From: Cylindrodendrum hubeiense
Lineage: Eukaryota; Ascomycota; Sordariomycetes; Hypocreales; Nectriaceae
Assembly: GCA_014621425.1 (NCBI GenBank)
Contig: JAANBB010000654.1
Coordinates: 1 to 17,430 of the forward strand
Direction of reading: 5' to 3'
Length of the DNA stretch: 17,430 nucleotides
This document shows, one piece after another, positions 8,738 to 17,212 of the stretch; position 1 is the first letter of the stretch, and each line of letters opens with the position of its first letter. The notes beneath the pieces were generated by a model, which worked only from the letters and a program-made list of their open reading frames with translations, did not search any database and was not told the DNA's origin. Position numbers and translations under genes: made by a program.

Positions 8738-9331
8738 ATGGCCAAGAAGGGTAATTCTCCCCATTATCCTCGCCTCGCTCTTCACTTCAATTTCGGCCTC
8801 TAACATTCTATCCTAGGACCCTCCAGCCGCTCCCGCGCCGCGCGCCGCGCCACCTCGCCCGGCATCGACCTCGACAAGTCGCTAAAGGACGTCAAGCCGC
8901 CGACAAGCACCACCTCCACCACGCGGCCTTCCGTCCTCGCCGTGCACCAGTCGGCCGGGGTATCGAAGAAGTTCAAGGGTGGCCGCAAGAGCCAGATGTC
9001 CGCCAAGGCGCGCAAGCGCCACGAGAAGGGCCTCGAGATGGCCGAGGCCATCATCGAGCGCACTCACAAGAAGGTCGAGGGCAGCATTGACCGCGGGCGC
9101 AGCGTTAAGCAACGCAGCAAGGCGTGGGAGGACATCAACAAGATCGCCGAGGCCGAGGAGCTGCGCCTAAAGGAGCTGCAGATGAAGAAGGAGGCAGAGG
9201 GTGGTGATGGATGGGAGACGGATGAGGACATGGCCACCGCGACTGGAGAGACGGTCACTGCACCGGCTGTGGCTGCTCCTGCACCGGCTGCTGTGCCCTT
9301 GCCCATGGATGATGACGACGAAATTCTCTAA
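8738..9331 (+). CDS. alb1: Ribosome biogenesis factor Alb1 (pre-60S export, Arx1 partner)
   Basis: There are two exons, 8738-8750 and 8817-9331. The 66 base intron (GTAATT donor, TCTAAC branch, CCTAG acceptor) follows a first exon of only 13 bases encoding MAKKG. The ATG has AAAA upstream. The product is 175 residues, the usual size for the family. Alb1 is a small shuttling protein that, with Arx1, accompanies the nascent 60S subunit through the nuclear pore. Visible features are a basic N-terminus with KKG and an SRSRAARRATSPGIDLDKSLK segment, then FKGGRKSQMSAKARKRHEKGLEMAE (residues about 58-82), a charged helical region with KQRSKAWEDINKIAEAEELRLKELQMKKEAE, the WETDEDM motif, an Ala/Pro linker and an acidic DDDDEIL end. 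The order of basic helix, WETD and acidic tail is characteristic. The gene converges on the mitochondrial IF-3 gene. Confidence 0.9.
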
Positions 9332-9625
9332 ACAGTTACGACACTTGGGATGCTACGTAAACGGACTTGGGGTCGGAGTTTGGGTGTGAAAAATTCGGGT
9401 CATTGCCTTCTAGAGGATATGGGATTGTATGCCGACAGGGCCTGATGAATGATTGGCCCTTGTTTTTCTTTCTTTTGCTATCTAGGTTATAGACTCGCCT
9501 ATTTGGCAGAGTACCCAGAGTATATACTATTGATACATCACCACAAGTGGATGAGCTGCCATCTTCCCAGCACGGCGCCTTGAACCTGTCGAATGACACC
9601 GTACTCGAAGAAATATAACAGAGGC

Positions 9626-10468
9626 TTATTTCGCCACACCCTCAAGGTACAGCCGTAGCGTCCGGTTGATGGCCCCATTCATGGGCTTATACTCCCTGGC
9701 GCCCACATCCTCGACGCCTTTCTTGACCTTCTCGAGCACCTCGCCGGCTTCGGCGTCGTCGACCTTGCGGCTGTTTTTCTTCTTGCCGAGGATGACCTCG
9801 ACGCGCATGCCCTTTGCGAGGAAGTTGCTCAGCTGGCGCATCTTGGTCTGCATGTCGTGGTCGCCGATGGCCCAGTTGAGCTCCAGCTCCTTGCTCTTGA
9901 CCGTGGTGGCCTTGGACACGCGGCGGCGCTCCTTGGCCTCGCGTTGGCGCTCGTACTCCTCCTTTTTGTTGACCACCTTGCAGACGGCATACTGCACGGG
10001 GGTGCCGTCCTTGGGCTTGGCGGGCACGTAGGGGTTCACCATGCGCAGCGACTCGCCCTCGTTCAGCCGGGTTAGGACGTGGCGCGTGAGCAGCGGTCCA
10101 TCGAAGTTGCCGTTGTCGAGGACCATGATCTTGGGGTCGGTGATCTCGTGGTCCTGCGGGTAGCGGTCGCGGCCGGACTTGGCCACGTCCTCCTTGGTGG
10201 TGTACCGTTTGTCGAAGCCGCGGTCATCGTCGTCGACGACCCGAGGTTCGAGGGCGGGTCTGACAGATTTCAATCGGGGGGCCGATGCAATAAACGTCCT
10301 GGACTGATGCAGCCCGGGAATGGTGGGCGATTGAATGGCTGGGCTGGCGTGGCCGTGAACGAGGGGAAGCAGTTGGCGCTGGAGGGAAGCTTCGCGGCGC
10401 TCGAGTGGGGAGACGAAGACCCGGTACAGAGCCCGTCGAGAGTTTTGGAGGCATGGGAGGCTGCTCAT
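9626..10468 (-). CDS. Mitochondrial translation initiation factor IF-3
   Basis: This is an intronless gene of 280 residues starting at the ATG at 10468 (A at -3). The open frame extends upstream to an ATG at 10621, but that stretch reads like leader sequence. IF-3 binds the small mitoribosomal subunit and promotes correct initiator tRNA and start codon selection; the diverged yeast counterpart is Aim23. Residues 1-70 are Arg-rich with few acidic residues and include an SRTFIASA stretch resembling a processing site, so this is a mitochondrial presequence. The IF-3 N-like domain spans about 107-175 (ITDPKIMVLDNG, LNEGESLRMVNPY, PVQYAVCKV). A charged linker follows (about 168-187). The C-like domain spans about 190-277 (KELELNWAIGDHDMQTKMRQLSNFLAKGMRVEV, KKKNSR, REYKPMNG). 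It is divergent from IMP1, another mitochondrial gene. Confidence 0.9.
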   Translation of the reverse strand: MSSLPCLQNSRRALYRVFVSPLERREASLQRQLLPLVHGHASPAIQSPTIPGLHQSRTFIASAPRLKSVRPALEPRVVDDDDRGFDKRYTTKEDVAKSGRDRYPQDHEITDPKIMVLDNGNFDGPLLTRHVLTRLNEGESLRMVNPYVPAKPKDGTPVQYAVCKVVNKKEEYERQREAKERRRVSKATTVKSKELELNWAIGDHDMQTKMRQLSNFLAKGMRVEVILGKKKNSRKVDDAEAGEVLEKVKKGVEDVGAREYKPMNGAINRTLRLYLEGVAK

Positions 10469-10851
10469 GATTGCGGTCGGGGTTGTTGGGGTAAATTTGG
10501 TTAACGAGAGGCGAGGATACGTAAAGAATGCCCAGCAATGGCGCCTGGGGTTGCGAAACGAGAGGTCGTGAGACTCCGGTTGCAGCTTGTTGGAGGCGGG
10601 CGGCCGGCGTCGGCAGAACATCGTCACTGCGGGACAGCTTGCGGGCCAATCAAAGCGCCGAAAGCTCACGAGACCCTTGCTGCAAGCTTAACACAACACT
10701 GAACAGCTCAAACCTCACGTCGACTATTCCGCCTCAGCCTCGCTAGCAGCCTCGTTCATGTACACTCATGAGTGACATGCCACGCCCGGTGCTGTCACAG
10801 AGCTTCCTCTCCACCTGGGCCCGCCCCCTCGAGGGGTCTAAACCACCCAAA
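10469..10851. promoter_or_regulatory. Shared divergent promoter of mitochondrial IF-3 and IMP1 genes
   Basis: Only 383 bases separate the start codons of two nuclear genes for mitochondrial proteins. A CCAAT box lies at 10646-10650 (context GCGGGCCAATCAAAG). CCAAT is the core site of the fungal HAP/CBF complex, a known regulator of respiratory and mitochondrial genes; binding here is inference. On the IMP1 side a five-codon upstream open frame lies at 10758-10775. Confidence 0.6.
10758..10775 (+). promoter_or_regulatory. Short upstream open reading frame before IMP1
   Basis: ATG TAC ACT CAT GAG TGA makes a five-codon frame 77 bases before the preferred IMP1 start. It overlaps, in another frame, the alternative in-frame IMP1 ATG at 10768. 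If both are transcribed, ribosomes finishing this frame would tend to pass over 10768 and reinitiate or scan to 10852. This is a sequence observation; the effect on translation is inference. Confidence 0.4.
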
Positions 10852-11468
10852 ATGCCCTTCTCCCACTTCGCGCGCCACCCTGTGCGCACATCCATCTCGT
10901 TCCTCAAGGCGACCTGTCTCGTCCACTTGGGCCTCTCGCACGGCTACAACATCAGTCCCGCCCAGGGTCCGTCCATGTTGCCCACATTCACTGTCGACGG
11001 TGACTGGATCCTCTGCGACTACACCCGCCGCTGCGGCCGCGGCGTTGGCATTGGCGACCTTGTCGTCTACCGGATTCCCGTCTTCTCCAACCAGTGGGGA
11101 GTCAAGCGCATCATCGGCATGCCCGGCGACTATGTATCTGTCGGGACACCGGGTGATCCGGGCGAGGAATTAATGATCCAGGTATGATTGAGTTCTCTTG
11201 CTACTCCGTCATGTCGCATCTTCTTATCCACTGTCCGCGGGGTTTCGACGATGGGGAAGAAAGCTGCCCAACTCTAACTAACACACTTTAGATCCCACAA
11301 GGTCATTGTTGGGTCTCGGGAGACAACCTCCCTGCCTCGCGCGACTCAAGACACTTTGGTCCCCTGCCACTAGCTCTGATCTCTGGCACCACCATTGCCA
11401 AGGTTCTCCCTTGGAACGAGCGGAAGTGGATGAAGAATGGGCTGGAGAAAGTTGACCAAGAATTGTGA
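10852..11468 (+). CDS. imp1: Mitochondrial inner membrane protease catalytic subunit Imp1
   Basis: There are two exons, 10852-11181 and 11292-11468, with a 110 base intron (GTATGA donor, CTAACTAAC branch, TTTAG acceptor), giving 168 residues. Imp1 is a type I signal peptidase-like (S26) serine protease of the inner membrane that removes sorting signals from proteins of the intermembrane space. The N-terminus has a moderately hydrophobic segment (about residues 14-28) as membrane anchor. Box B is QGPSMLPTF, with Ser41 as nucleophile. WGVKRIIGMPGD holds Lys85, the general base. GDNLPASRDSRHFGPLP (about 120-136) is the signature of this family. I chose the ATG at 10852 for its CCAAAATGC context. 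An in-frame ATG at 10768 would give 196 residues, but its context is poor and a tiny upstream frame overlaps it. It is assigned to Imp1 rather than Imp2 from the SRDSR signature. Confidence 0.9.
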
Positions 11469-12060
11469 AGCTGGCTATGACGATGTAACATCATGTAAAC
11501 TACACGCACATACAACACTGTTTGATAGCACTGATGACCTCATGTACAATATGACATCTTCTTGCGAGGGTATAGAAACTATCAGCATCCGCCGTCTAAT
11601 TACATCTGCTCGCATCCATGTCCCCCCTTCAAAAATAGTCCCTCCCCCGCTTAACCTTTCATTGATAAGGTAACCCGGCGGCTACATATCTGCCGCAAAT
11701 GCTTCGTTACAAAGAAAAAAAGAAATGACCTTGATCCTCCTGCTTCATGCCTTGACACGCTCTCTCCCGCCAGTGGCCCCGGCGAGCGTGCTTCGTACGT
11801 TGAATGTCGTAGTCGGAATAGGAGAAAAGCAAGATATAACAGCTCCAACAAGAGCAATGCAAGCCTCCATGTAATAGAAACGCAAATTAACCCGGGTAAA
11901 AGAACCAAGCAACGAGTCTTGGAGAAAGTTCAAGACGCCATCAACACCTGTCCGCCCGCCGTTCCGTGCTGCAACGTCTCCCTAAACGCTTCGCTTTTCG
12001 AGAAAATGATCAACTGCCTCCAACTTGGGGCGGGGTCCGAATGTCCCCAGCTCCAAACCC
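11469..12060. other. Convergent 3' intergenic region between IMP1 and VAC8
   Basis: About 590 bases lie between two converging stop codons. It should hold both 3' UTRs and polyadenylation regions. It contains A-rich runs (near 11712-11725 and 11820-11835) and no frame with recognisable protein. No hairpin or repeat stands out. Confidence 0.5.
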
Positions 12061-14145
12061 TCAACCCTCAATGTGAGCCTTCGACATGCTCTGTCCCAGG
12101 AGCTCGAGGCAGCGCTGGGCCAGATTAACCACCTCGCCCTCGTCCTCATCCTCGAATTCGTTCTCGGGCTCGATCTGGCGGTTCGCAATGGTTCGGATGT
12201 GCTCGATGATGTCCTCTGCCTTGCCGATGAGTCCAATCAGGGTCTTATCCTCGGACTCGAATAGCTGCAGCAGCGTCCAGACGGCAATGTGCTGGAAGGT
12301 GGCGTCGCCCGACTGGAGGAAACGGCAGAGGTAACCATGGATGCCACCGTTGGGCTCGGTCCAGTTTTGCACAAAGATGGAGTAGTCGCCCACTATTATT
12401 GTTAGTAAGAACCTGCCAATGAAGATTGCGAGGGAAATTACCTTTAGAAGAGAGGTTGCCAAGGGCAGCGGCACTGTTGCCCTGAACCTCGATGCTGGGC
12501 GAGTGCGTCAGGGGAATCAAGACGCTGCACACACCCAGGTTCAGCAAGTGTGACTTGAGGTCATCACTCAACGCTAGGACCGCAATAGCGGCCGTCATCT
12601 CTGACTGGACTGTGACAGGGACATCCAACACGAGCTGCTTGCACTTCTGCACAGCGCCAGCATCCAATACCAGGGCCTTGTTGCGGTCCGAGCTGGCTGC
12701 CAGATTTCGTAATGTCGAAATGGCGTGGCATTGGATCTCCTCGTTATCGGTGGATCCGAGGAGGTCGACGAGAGGCTTGAGGAAGTTGGTCTCGATGATG
12801 GGGGACTCGTTCATCGGGTGGATAGAGATGTTTCGAATGCAGGCAACCGCGGAGAGAATGAGAGGCAGGTAGGAGGACTGAAGAAGGCGGAGGAGTGGGT
12901 GGAGGCCGTTGGCCCTAACGATATCGAGCTGGTATTTCTCATCGGAAGCAAGGTTTCGGAGGGCCAGAGCCGCCTGGCACTGCACCTTGGGAGAAGTCGA
13001 ATCCATCAAGTTGACCAGAGACTGGACCAGCTTCGGCTCGGACTGCGCTAGCTTCCGTCGGTTGCTGGCATCGACAGCGATGTTGCTGAGGGCGGTAGTG
13101 CAGTAGTATTGGACGTCGACATCAGGCGAGGAGAGTAGCTGAACGAGGACAGGGATAGCGCCGGCGTTTACGAGTTGCTGTCGGTTCTCGTCTATCATTT
13201 CATTAGTACCTTCCTCATGCCGAAGCCTTGGAGTCTAACGTACCAGAGTGCGTCATGTTGAGCAGGGCGCCAGTTGCGTTCCTCTGAACCCGCATGTCGC
13301 GGGACTTGGCGAGCCTGGTTAGGGGGCCAAGAGCACCGGACCGAGCGATCTTGGCCTTGTTCTCCTCGTGGGTGGCCAAGTTCGTGATACATCCCACGGC
13401 GTTGCACTGAACCTCCACGTTGGGTGACATCATTTGGCGGATCAATGGGGTCAGACCACCAAGCTGCACAATCAAGACCTTGTTCTCCGCTACACGCTCT
13501 AGGTTAGTCTCGTTGAATGACGGATAGCGGCATCGTTTGTGGACGTACTGTCAACAGCCAAGTTACCAAGGGCGGCACTGGCTGCCCTTTGGACCTCGAT
13601 ATCGGGGCTCTGAAGAAGAAACAAGATAGGCTCGAGGGTATCGCGGTCGACTTCTCGGACATCTAATCAAAGCCGTCAGCATTCCATGGCAGTGAGTGGC
13701 AGACGATATAGCTAAGCTTGGGTGAGGGTCGCATGCCCGTCTGCTTGCATCATCGCCCTATCTATCAACATACCTCGCTCGGTAATCTCGGCAAACGTTA
13801 AGCTAGCACTGCGCTGGAGGTCGATATTCTCTGAGAAGACCAAGGTGCTCAAGGCTCGGAGAGGTTCGCCCGAGAAGAAGTCTGTTTCGCCACGCTGTTG
13901 CAGTGTCAGCTTGGTCATTGGCGGGCTCAGCCTGATGGGAGGGGTCACGAACGTTCTCGAGGTATTGCAGCAGGTCGGCAACGGCCTCCCGCTCGCTATC
14001 GGCAAGTACAGGTTCGTAGAGGCCATCACGAGATCGTCCTAGAGATGCATCAGCTCTATCGAGTCTGTGGTCGTCGCGGCCGAGACGGCGAGTGACGTCT
14101 GGGGCATCACTAACCTCCACAGCATGTCGAGCAAGAGACACCCAT
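12061..14145 (-). CDS. vac8: Vacuolar armadillo-repeat protein Vac8
   Basis: There are seven exons: 14145-14115, 14038-13953, 13894-13774, 13662-13549, 13489-13244, 13191-12442 and 12392-12061, separated by GT-AG introns of 49-111 bases. The product is 559 residues, typical for fungal Vac8. Vac8 sits on the vacuolar membrane and acts as an adaptor in vacuole inheritance, fusion, nucleus-vacuole contacts and Atg13-linked autophagy. The N-terminus MGVSCSTCC fits N-myristoylation at Gly2 (MGxxxS) plus palmitoylation of Cys5, Cys8 and Cys9. [25 protein letters not shown] opens the fold. Tandem armadillo repeats follow, with motifs such as [98 protein letters not shown] and [15 protein letters not shown]. 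The last exon encodes [27 protein letters not shown], an acidic EDEDEGE stretch and [10 protein letters not shown]. Frame continuity and family similarity support every junction. Confidence 0.95.
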
Positions 14146-14940
14146 GGCCGGCACAAAGGGCTCAGGGCCGCTGGTGTCGCCGGGAAGTTGTCTTGGTTGT
14201 CGGCAGCGGTGGAAGTCGACGGGGATGTCGACGTCGGCGTCGGGTCCGCAGTCGTGGCTCGAGGATGAGGTGCGGATGGGTTGTTTGGAGTCGGGATGGA
14301 TTGTTGTTGACGAAGCTGCGGAGCGGAAATAACGTCACAGCAACGGGGCGGCGTCCCGGGGGCGAGTCTCGAATTACGATTATCGGGGCTGGGTTGCCGG
14401 GTTGCAGCAGCGGCAGAAGGAAGGTGAGCTCGGCGTCCGACACAGGGAGAGAGAGCGAAAAAGGCTGCAGAACCAATCGACGACGGATGCGAGGTCGTGG
14501 GCGGAAGCGGGACGGCGCCTGGATGAGGAAGGGGAAGAGGGTGATGGAGAGGAGGATGGATTGGTCTGGGCTGGGGAATAACGAGACGCACGGGTACAAA
14601 GAAGCAGAGCAGGGCAACGGGCAACCTCAGGACCGGAGTACCATCCACTGCGAGAGAGTCGGAGCTCAAGTAAGGTACCGGCCTAGCGCGGCCTGGGGTA
14701 CATGCTCGGTACGCCTGGGCTCTCCCTGTGCGTGCAATTGCGGGTGGAGATCCACTGCCTTCGAGGTACTTCTCAACGCCGCCAAGGTACCGCACCAGGG
14801 ACCTCACAAGGGGAGCCACGATTTGACGAGCCCCACCGTACATGCGCTAGTGACGACGTTGCGCTATGATGCTGCTTGGTGGACGCGCTGTGGTGCGCTA
14901 CGCGGGTCATTGCAGTGGAGTGACGCAGGGTGCTAATCTG
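14146..14940 (-). promoter_or_regulatory. VAC8 upstream region and probable long 5' leader
   Basis: On the minus strand the several hundred bases before the VAC8 ATG are rich in C and T with few ATGs near the start, as in long fungal 5' leaders. A TGACGTTA element, similar to a bZIP/ATF half site, is present near 14330-14337. Long frames are open on both strands here, but both translations are low-complexity (Pro/Ser/Arg or Gly/Arg/Trp) and look like GC-rich non-coding DNA. Five GGTAC words cluster at 14674-14790. Confidence 0.45.
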
Positions 14941-14952
14941 TACGGAGTACAG
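14938..14952. repeat. Inverted repeat CTGTAC-GGA-GTACAG
   Basis: A 6-base arm, 3-base spacer, 6-base arm hairpin, followed immediately by a tandem 9-base duplication ACAGTTGCT at 14949-14966. The core CGGAGTAC also occurs at 8548-8555 and 16514-16521, and as TACTCCGTA at 552-560, each time outside coding sequence. Confidence 0.7.
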
Positions 14953-14966
14953 TTGCTACAGTTGCT

Positions 14967-16681
14967 GCAGTGTACTGGAGTGGGTCCGCCTTTCGAGCTG
15001 CGGCATCTTTCTCCCTGAACCTTGACAAGTTCCCTGGCCTCCCTTGAAATCTCGCAGACAGGTACTCGCAGGCCATGTTGAAGGCCTCGTCCGTTGCTTC
15101 ATTCCAGTCAATTCACGCGTCAGTAAATATTATGGTGCCCTAGTCCGGTGGATTGGAAGCTTCCCTTGAAGATAATAAGGCAGTTATTTGTGAGTGCCTG
15201 TGCACCCTCTTTAATATCGCGGCTGCCTCCCGAGAGCTTCATTAGGCAGCCCAAGCTTGTGGCACCGGGATTGGCCAGGCACGATGAGAGTGGCAGTACA
15301 GGAAGCCGATGCCTACTGCCCAAAAACGATATGACATTTGTAATACCTTGACAGCTCGTTTGCCGTGCTCGCCTCTGGCCTAGCCTTGGTAGTGTGGAAA
15401 CGCTTACGTTTAGTGACGCTTGATTTGGCGATGCATGGACTGTTGATATCCCGCTTCAATGCACACCAAGTTGTCAACCATCGGCGATAGCACGGATACA
15501 ATAGCAAAAATCGAGTTCCCCAGAATCCGCATGTCCCACCAAGACAAAGCCCAAAATGGACAGCTCTCACTGATACCCTCCGTGACCGCCAGTTGCATGT
15601 GACGCTGGAACGGAGGGACGATCTGCGGCGAATGTTGCATACATGGGCTCATGCTCATCTCTATTGCCCCAGGCTGCGGGCCTTTGTCAGCTCACAGCGG
15701 GCACGGCCGGTATGTCTGCATCCAGCAGCATTTGGCCAGCAGCTGTCAATCTCGGGCTGGGCACACCATCTCGACCAGTTCGTGTGTTGTGTTCCCGCCA
15801 CCGATCCAATATTTGCTGCAGCTATGATGATCTCCCCTACTTACGGCGTCTACTGCCGGCTCAACATTCAGTTGTCATTGCCCTACTCAGCCGCCACGCC
15901 AAGTTGGGAGGGATGCACGATGCGTCAGCGGTTACGACCACAGCCTCCTGCTGGTTTATTGCGAGGTGGACACGGGGCTGTTCGCCATCGCCAAATGGTC
16001 GACTCAACTGACGGTGGTGGTGTGTGCAGGAATCCCCGGGCTTCCTGGGGCAAGTCTAGCAATGCACGCCTATATCCAAGACATGTGAGTTTGAGAAAGC
16101 CATGGAAGAGAACCAGTTCAGCCAAGGAGAACGATTTCAAGAACCATTGTTCAACCGAGTGCAACATGGTAGACAACCGCAATGCGCCCTAAAAACGTGG
16201 CAGCCAAGGTTACCTACACCTTGTATAGCGTTTGCAACGAGCCGTTCGGGTGACAGTGACATCCATGTGCTCCATATTTGTCGATCCGAAGGGAGGGGTG
16301 AATTAAGCTGGCAACGCCAAGTGCATGACGCCAACCATAAGCTCTCCAAAAGAGGATTGAAAAGAAGGGTCTCGAATGAAGATCGTTGACCTTCTGTCGG
16401 AATCTACGCTGTAAATGTCCAGTCGCGCTAGATAAGCGTTGATATGCAGCCAATGACGTATAACAGCAAGTTTGCCCATGGCCTCTACAACGACAAGCTA
16501 AGGCCACTCCGCACGGAGTACATATATTATAGTATCGTACTAAAATGCGGAAGAAGGTGGGCGGACTTGACGAGAAGGTGTCGACATTCCTTGTCAACGT
16601 GTGAACGTATATGCAAGTGAAATCCAGCAACGATACAATACGAGGGAACTTGCGGTGGACTCTCCCGAAATGCCGACCTCG
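14967..16681. other. Gene-poor stretch, nothing recognised
   Basis: About 1.7 kb without a supportable gene. Open frames of up to about 200 codons exist (15593-16192 on the plus strand; 15410-15658 and 15925-16182 on the minus strand). None shows family motifs, consistent codon bias or partner exons. The composition varies and no repeats or transposon ends are visible. It could be a long intergenic region, a decayed gene, or contain a non-coding transcript; the sequence does not decide. Confidence 0.4.
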
Positions 16682-16807
16682 CTAGCCGCCAAGACGCCTA
16701 AGCTCGGCGGCGTCGATCAGATCCATGATGGTGTCTGGGGCCAGGGGTGCGTATTCGGTGCTTGGGGGTGGTTGCGCTGGTGTTGCTTTGGGTGTTGGGT
16801 CGATGTC
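16682..16807 (-). CDS. Possible terminal exon of a small unrecognised gene
   Basis: On the minus strand a frame from about 16807 to a TAG at 16682-16684 reads as a Thr/Pro/Ala linker, then STEYAPLAPDTIMDLIDAAELRRLGG and stop. This is amphipathic and protein-like with GC-ending codons, whereas the plus-strand reading of the same bases is rich in Trp, Cys and Gly, as antisense readings often are. An AG (16808-16807) preceded by a CACTGATAAC-like branch about 25 bases upstream could be the acceptor. I could not identify a convincing upstream exon, so it may be chance. Confidence 0.2.
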   Translation of the reverse strand, partial: DIDPTPKATPAQPPPSTEYAPLAPDTIMDLIDAAELRRLGG

Positions 16808-16814
16808 TTATCAC

Positions 16815-17212
16815 ATTTCCAAGGTTATCAGTGACGCTGATTGCACCTCGGACGGGGAGGAGGGAGGCTGGCTCCTTTGGTGCCTTGAAAGCGAGCTTGT
16901 CTTAATAAGAATAATTGTCCATCCTAGCCGAGCATTTTGGAGGGGAGAATCAGCATCCCATCTGGCTGGCGTTCCCATCTTTTCCGCTCCTGATTCCAAA
17001 CCCGCCCACCTCACAACTTCCACGTCCCTCTTCCGCCTTCAGCCCCCCGCCTCCAGACGTCCCGACCAGCTCGCCCGCCCTTGGTCGACGACACATTTAT
17101 CTCTTTTCCCGGACGGCATCAACGGGAACTCTAGGTAACCAGAAGACCCACGGCAGACGACGCACGGCACACGGCCGGGGTTGTGCGACCCAGCAGCAGC
17201 TCGAGCATTGGA
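16815..17212 (+). promoter_or_regulatory. Probable promoter and leader of the right-edge gene
   Basis: The plus strand from about 16965 to 17110 is strongly pyrimidine-rich (runs of C and T), which is common just upstream of fungal start codons. A stop at 17132-17134 closes the frame of the right-edge gene, so the leader extends at least to that point. No TATA or CCAAT element was assigned. Confidence 0.35.

Noticed and set aside
13803..14843. Long minus-strand open frame of 346 codons upstream of VAC8
   Set aside because: Its last part coincides with VAC8 exon 2 read through intron 2. The upstream part is low-complexity Pro/Ser/His/Arg typical of a GC-rich leader. The VAC8 start at 14145 with its lipidation motif explains the locus.
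14067..14936. Plus-strand open frame of 289 codons opposite the VAC8 leader
   Set aside because: Rich in Gly, Arg, Trp and Ser with no motif. It overlaps VAC8 exon 1 antisense and looks like the shadow of a CT-rich leader.
15410..15658. Minus-strand 82-codon frame with a hydrophobic stretch (SIFAIVSVLSPMV)
   Set aside because: One hydrophobic segment and tandem start ATGs are suggestive, but there is no homology signal, no partner exon and no promoter evidence.
15643..16011. Open frame starting MGSCSS, which resembles a myristoylation signal
   Set aside because: The rest of the 122 residues has no domain character and overlaps another open frame. The short N-terminal match is likely chance.
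15593..16192. Plus-strand open frame of 199 codons in the gene-poor region
   Set aside because: Begins at TTG, has no recognisable motif, an uneven Cys/His/Arg/Trp composition and no supporting context.
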